Source: Bacteroidota bacterium (GTDB lineage Bacteria; Bacteroidota; Bacteroidia; B-17B0; B-17BO). Taken from it: a stretch of 10,036 bases of DNA. Below the pieces are notes generated by a model. That model did no database searches. It saw only the letters and a program-made list of their open reading frames with translations, and was not told the origin of the DNA. Of the stretch, positions 7,395 through 10,036 are shown piece by piece (position 1 is the stretch's first letter; each line of letters starts with the position of its first letter). The stretch is from contig CANHPI010000072.1 of NCBI GenBank assembly GCA_947462425.1, positions 1-10,036 on the forward strand, read 5' to 3'. The position numbers were made by a program, and so were the translations under genes.

Positions 7395-7424
7395 AAAACC
7401 TCCTCAATTACTTGAGAAGGTTTT
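7395..7424 (-). terminator. rho-independent terminator of the DUF177-rpmF unit, possibly bidirectional
   Basis: Arms 7395-7407 and 7412-7424 form a 13-bp stem around a 4-nt loop. Read as - strand RNA, AAAACCUUCUCAA pairs throughout with UUGAGGAGGUUUU, with one U-G wobble, and ends in a U-run. On the + strand the same position is a C-A mismatch, so it best fits termination after rpmF, whose stop is 25 bases upstream in the - direction. It could also stop transcripts of the SDR operon arriving from the other side. Confidence 0.75.
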
Positions 7425-7449
7425 ATACTATGAAAATAGATTTAAAAAA

Positions 7450-7641
7450 TTAAGCTTTTACTGCTTTTTCCATTACTACTTTTCCTTTGTAGTAAAGTTT
7501 TCCTTCAAACCAATGAGCGCGGTGAAATAAATGAGCTTCACCTGTTGTTGTATCTTTAGCAATCGTCATATGTGGTGCTTTGTAAGTTGCACGACGAGAG
7601 TCTCTACGGGATCTGGATAGTTTTCGTTTTGGATTAGGCAT
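7450..7641 (-). CDS. rpmF: 50S ribosomal protein L32
   Basis: This 63-residue, very basic protein matches bacterial L32, a small component of the large ribosomal subunit. The N-terminus [18 protein letters not shown] (1-18) is the conserved Pro-Lys/Arg-rich tail, followed by the T-G-E-x-H-L-x-H-R core (33-41) and a short Y-Y-x-G-K-x-V end (50-56). There is no cysteine, so this is the zinc-free form. It follows the DUF177 gene after 11 bp on the same strand, the widespread DUF177-rpmF order. In many bacteria plsX and fabH follow; here a terminator and the convergent SDR gene come next. Confidence 0.95.
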   Translation of the reverse strand: MPNPKRKLSRSRRDSRRATYKAPHMTIAKDTTTGEAHLFHRAHWFEGKLYYKGKVVMEKAVKA

Positions 7642-7652
7642 GATATTTAATT

Positions 7653-8183
7653 TTAATTATTGTTAAACTTTATATTTTTTAATTTATCCCATTCAGGATT
7701 TTCACTCGGTTCTTCTTCTGTTTTTAGTTCATTAAATTTAGCTAATGTTTCTTCATCACACTCAACATCAATATCCAACTCCTCATCTTCGCAGGGTACT
7801 TTTCTGCTTGGTATTGCAAGTTCAATATATTCATATAAGTATTGCGTAAAGTCTGCTTCTTCTACTCCTTCTTTAAGCACTAATATTTCATCATTACTTT
7901 CTTCGGGATTACCATATTTAATTACCAATTTTTCTTGCCCGCTAATTGGACAATCATAATTAATTAAACATCTGTCGCAGTTAAGGTTTACAGTGCCTTC
8001 AAAACTAAATAAAATATGCATTAAGCTATTTTGTTTAATTAAGTTTGCTTTAACCTGCACGTTAGCCTTAGTTATTTCGCTATCTTTAAATTGTTCAAAG
8101 AACTTTTGAGTTACCTCAAATTCAAATTGGTGTTCTCCTAATGATAAACCGCCAAACTGTATTTTGTAATGACTTTTACCCAT
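7653..8183 (-). CDS. DUF177 (YceD family) protein
   Basis: A 176-residue acidic protein of the DUF177/YceD family, whose genes nearly always precede rpmF; related proteins have been linked to 23S rRNA accumulation in other organisms. The central NCDRCL (68-73) gives the conserved C-x-x-C pair, with further cysteines at 78, 131 and 142. The family block [17 protein letters not shown] lies at 118-134. The C-terminus is rich in Glu and Asn. ATG at 8183 follows a textbook promoter with a leader of about 16 nt, and rpmF follows after 11 bp, so both are transcribed together. Confidence 0.9.
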   Translation of the reverse strand: MGKSHYKIQFGGLSLGEHQFEFEVTQKFFEQFKDSEITKANVQVKANLIKQNSLMHILFSFEGTVNLNCDRCLINYDCPISGQEKLVIKYGNPEESNDEILVLKEGVEEADFTQYLYEYIELAIPSRKVPCEDEELDIDVECDEETLAKFNELKTEEEPSENPEWDKLKNIKFNNN

Positions 8184-8205
8184 AGCTTATTTCCAAAATG
8201 GACGG

Positions 8206-8235
8206 CAAATATACACTTTTTTTCAATCTTTTCAA
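8206..8235 (-). promoter_or_regulatory. Bacteroidota-type promoter of the DUF177-rpmF operon
   Basis: On the - strand TTG (8235-8233) is separated by 19 nt from TATATTTG (8213-8206), a full match to the TTG / TAnnTTTG elements at -33 and -7. If the last G is at -7, transcription starts near 8199-8200, giving a leader of about 16 nt before the ATG at 8183. This is the clearest promoter in the window. Confidence 0.7.
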
Positions 8236-8274
8236 CAATTTAATAAAAAACAATTCCATTTCCATAAAATAACT

Positions 8275-8286
8275 AATGAATTCATT
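8275..8286. repeat. 12-bp palindrome between the two - strand genes
   Basis: AATGAATTCATT is a perfect palindrome in the 116-bp gap between the exported-protein gene and the DUF177 promoter. It lies 14 nt past the stop of the exported-protein gene and could contribute to 3' end formation, but the following bases are not a clear U-run on that strand. Confidence 0.3.
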
Positions 8287-8299
8287 TTTAACCACTTGG

Positions 8300-8911
8300 C
8301 TATTCATTACTTTTCACGAGGCATTTTGGTAAATACCACTTATTCTCGTAATTTTTTATGATAATGGGCTCGTTTTCGCAAGAAACATACTCATTTTTTC
8401 TATTTTTTTTCAAATACCACGCATTTCCTTGTTTAATTTGAGTTAAAACAAATATCTTCAATTCATCTATTGTAAGGTGTTTTTGGCTTATTCCTATTAA
8501 AAATCCTAATTCATTATTTCTTAAATCCATTTCGCACAACAAACTATCGGATCTTTCTCCAAATTCATTTTTATTATGGTAAAAATTATACTTATTACCC
8601 TTTTCATGTAATTGTCCTAATTTCCTTAGCCTATTCACTCTTACATACCGAGTTAAATATGCCATTGTAAATGTATGTCTAAATGCGTCTAACTTTCCAC
8701 CACTATCCAAAGTATCTGCTATTTGCTTTTTTGATTTAACCTCCCTATAAACATTCATCGCTTCAGTTAAATGTTTTTTTATTTTTAATGAGGAAATTGG
8801 GTGAGAAAGCATCCACGCTATTTCATATTTACTAATATCGTGCTGCGAAAATAAGGGCATTTTACAACACAAGAGATAACAAATAAAAATAATATAGGCT
8901 GATTTTAACAT
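8300..8911 (-). CDS. exported protein of unknown function, DUF6973-like
   Basis: A 203-residue protein with an N-terminal hydrophobic segment (5-16) ending in PLFSQ (19-23), a plausible signal peptidase I site after residue 23. The cysteines at 11, 15 and 16 do not fit a good lipobox. The mature part has ordered conserved-looking residues: DAFRH (75-79), HE (102-103) and D-L-R-N-N-x-x-G (129-136). I recall this AFRH / HE / D-x-x-NN-x-G constellation from the DUF6973 family, but that assignment is from memory of the pattern and needs a profile search. His, Glu and Asp at these spacings could bind metal or form a hydrolytic site; this is inference. It ends before the DUF177 promoter and is divergent from the 90-residue protein, so it is probably monocistronic. 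Confidence 0.65.
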   Translation of the reverse strand: MLKSAYIIFICYLLCCKMPLFSQHDISKYEIAWMLSHPISSLKIKKHLTEAMNVYREVKSKKQIADTLDSGGKLDAFRHTFTMAYLTRYVRVNRLRKLGQLHEKGNKYNFYHNKNEFGERSDSLLCEMDLRNNELGFLIGISQKHLTIDELKIFVLTQIKQGNAWYLKKNRKNEYVSCENEPIIIKNYENKWYLPKCLVKSNE

Positions 8912-8964
8912 TATTTTGTTAGCAATAGATTTATTTAAAATGCTAAATTAATCAATCTGTTTCA

Positions 8965-8972
8965 TATCTTTG
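8965..8972 (+). promoter_or_regulatory. -7 box abutting the start of the 90-residue gene
   Basis: TATCTTTG is an exact TAnnTTTG match. Placing its last G at -7 puts +1 at 8979, the A of the ATG, which would make the mRNA leaderless. No good TTG element is seen at the expected distance upstream, so the promoter is only half supported. Confidence 0.4.
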
Positions 8973-8978
8973 GAGTTG

Positions 8979-9251
8979 ATGGATTTTAAGAATGATATAG
9001 CAAAACGCTTTTTTACCAAACAAGATATTGGCGGAGCGGAAAGCATTAACGATTTGCGAGATAAGGAATTTAGCGGCAAAGTTTTAACTGCCGAAGAAAA
9101 ATATGCTTTAGCAAATTTTGATAAATACCGGCTTCAAATTCTTAATTCTGAGGAAAACGAAGAACAATTTCATTTATTATATCGTCAAATACAAGTTATT
9201 TCGAACCTTGGAGATTGGAGAGAATTCTTAAAAGACGAATACACGAAATAA
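8979..9251 (+). CDS. small conserved-looking protein, function unknown
   Basis: From ATG at 8979 this is 90 residues, highly charged, with no membrane segment or signal peptide. TTG codons at 8970 and 8976 are in frame, but the former lies inside a -7-like box, so ATG is preferred. The sequence reads as mostly helical: an N-terminal MDFKNDIAKRFF segment, a central KVLTAEEKYALANFDKYR helix and a C-terminal GDWREFLKDEY. Gene-like codon use, its own promoter-like box and a strong terminator 19 bp downstream support a real, single-gene unit. I do not recognise the family. It is divergent from the exported DUF6973-like gene and upstream of fbp, neither of which explains its role. Confidence 0.7.
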   Translation: MDFKNDIAKRFFTKQDIGGAESINDLRDKEFSGKVLTAEEKYALANFDKYRLQILNSEENEEQFHLLYRQIQVISNLGDWREFLKDEYTK

Positions 9252-9269
9252 ACTATTTTAATAATTTTT

Positions 9270-9300
9270 AAAAGTGCTTTCTAATTAGAGGCACTTTTTT
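9270..9300 (+). terminator. rho-independent terminator after the 90-residue gene
   Basis: AAAAGTGC (9270-9277) pairs with GCACTTTT (9291-9298) in an 8-bp stem; the 13-nt interior contains the palindrome TCTAATTAGA, which can extend the stem. Ts continue to 9300 and again from 9302 to 9306. It separates the small gene from fbp. Confidence 0.8.
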
Positions 9301-9330
9301 GTTTTTACATTAATATTAAGTTTACCTTTA
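9299..9330 (+). promoter_or_regulatory. candidate promoter of fbp
   Basis: TTG (9299-9301) and TACCTTTA (9323-9330) are spaced 21 nt apart; the second has one mismatch to TAnnTTTG. A start near 9337 would leave a leader of roughly 57 nt before the fbp ATG. The boxes overlap the end of the preceding terminator's T-run. Confidence 0.35.
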
Positions 9331-9393
9331 CATTCCATAAAATTGTACTCGTAAATAATAAACAGATATTTTATAAATTAAAAAAAGTTAAAC

Positions 9394-10036
9394 ATGTACG
9401 CAAAAACTTTAGGTCAATTTATCATTGAAAAACAAAACGATTTTCCATTTGCAAAAGGCGAATTATCGCGTTTATTAAGAGACATTGCTATTGCAGCAAA
9501 AATTGTAAACAGAGAAGTAACTAAAGCGGGTTTAGTTGAAATATTAGGCGAAACTGGTGATACAAATGTACAAGGCGAAAGAGTAAAAAAACTAGACGTT
9601 TTTGCTAACGATCAATTTATTGCAGCTTTAAAAGCAGGCGGAGAATGTTGTGCTATTGCCAGTGAAGAAAACGAAGATATTATTCCTATTGATTCTGAAA
9701 TTTCTAAAAATGCACGTTACGTTGTGGCGATGGATCCATTAGATGGTTCTTCCAATATAGACGTCAACGTTTCTATTGGAACTATTTTTTCAATCTATCG
9801 TCGCGTTAGCTTAAATGGACCGGGAACTTATGAAGATTTTATGCAACGAGGAACTGAACAAGTAGCTTCCGGATATATTATTTATGGTTCCTCAGCTATG
9901 TTAGTTTACACTACAGGTAAGGGTGTTAATGGCTTTACTTTAGATCCAAGTATTGGCGAATTTTGCTTATCCCATCCAAACATGCAAATGCCAAAAAACG
10001 GTAAAACATATTCTATCAATGAAGGGAATTACTTAC
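9394..10036 (+). CDS. fbp: class I fructose-1,6-bisphosphatase, N-terminal part (3' end outside window)
   Basis: The enzyme hydrolyses fructose 1,6-bisphosphate to fructose 6-phosphate in gluconeogenesis, using divalent metal. I translated the frame from ATG at 9394; it stays open for 214 codons to the window edge, about two thirds of the usual 330-350 residues. The N-terminus [10 protein letters not shown] and the block [12 protein letters not shown] (57-68) fit class I enzymes. Metal-binding acidic residues are visible as SEENE (90-94) and DPLDGSSN (114-121), followed by [16 protein letters not shown] (122-137). [12 protein letters not shown] (159-170) and the T-L-D-P-x-x-GEF block (182-190) continue the alignment. 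There is no Shine-Dalgarno, only an A-rich leader. A terminator isolates it from the gene before it. Confidence 0.96.
   Translation, partial: MYAKTLGQFIIEKQNDFPFAKGELSRLLRDIAIAAKIVNREVTKAGLVEILGETGDTNVQGERVKKLDVFANDQFIAALKAGGECCAIASEENEDIIPIDSEISKNARYVVAMDPLDGSSNIDVNVSIGTIFSIYRRVSLNGPGTYEDFMQRGTEQVASGYIIYGSSAMLVYTTGKGVNGFTLDPSIGEFCLSHPNMQMPKNGKTYSINEGNYL

Noticed and set aside
7660..7959. Serine-rich + strand frame of 99 codons
   Set aside because: Exactly antisense to the Glu-rich DUF177 gene; Ser runs are the complement of Glu codons.

Overview
The window is strongly AT-rich and looks like a chromosomal segment of a Bacteroidota bacterium. Four things point there. The DAHP synthase is fused to a C-terminal chorismate mutase, an arrangement known from this phylum. 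There is a clear TTG-N19-TAnnTTTG promoter, the form used by the Bacteroidota housekeeping sigma factor. Starts are almost never preceded by a Shine-Dalgarno sequence. The ribosomal protein L32 lacks cysteines and sits directly after a DUF177 gene. The genus cannot be named from this sequence.

Layout. The left edge holds the C-terminus of an alpha/beta hydrolase (2-220), a GNAT acetyltransferase (233-730) and a membrane zinc metallopeptidase of the YugP type (833-1540), all on +. Convergent with these is a DAHP synthase/chorismate mutase fusion (2631 down to 1552, -), which catalyses the first step of the shikimate pathway and the branch-point step to Phe/Tyr. Next is an envelope/glycan block built around a 48-bp divergent spacer. 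On - is a polytopic GT-C-like membrane protein with a C-terminal TPR domain (4698 to 2854). On + are a family 2 glycosyltransferase, a family 9 (heptosyltransferase-like) glycosyltransferase and an SDR oxidoreductase (4747-7305), joined by short overlaps and probably one transcript. The GT2 and GT9 proteins suggest assembly of a lipopolysaccharide core or other surface glycan.

A 144-bp spacer rich in inverted repeats separates this block from the DUF177-rpmF pair (8183 to 7450, -), which has the best promoter in the window and ends at a hairpin terminator. An exported protein with an AFRH / HE / D-x-x-NN-x-G residue pattern, probably DUF6973-like (8911 to 8300, -), is divergent from a small 90-residue protein of unknown function (8979-9251, +). 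The right edge carries the first 214 codons of class I fructose-1,6-bisphosphatase (fbp, from 9394), which has no stop inside the window.

Most of the content is ordinary core metabolism, translation and envelope biogenesis. I see no tRNA, rRNA, CRISPR array, insertion sequence or phage gene, and no convincing undescribed defence or mobile system. The points most worth a second look are the 13-bp inverted repeat bracketing the divergent glycosyltransferase promoters, the run of non-ATG starts, the hairpin-rich spacer before rpmF, and the two poorly characterised genes around 8.3-9.25 kb.
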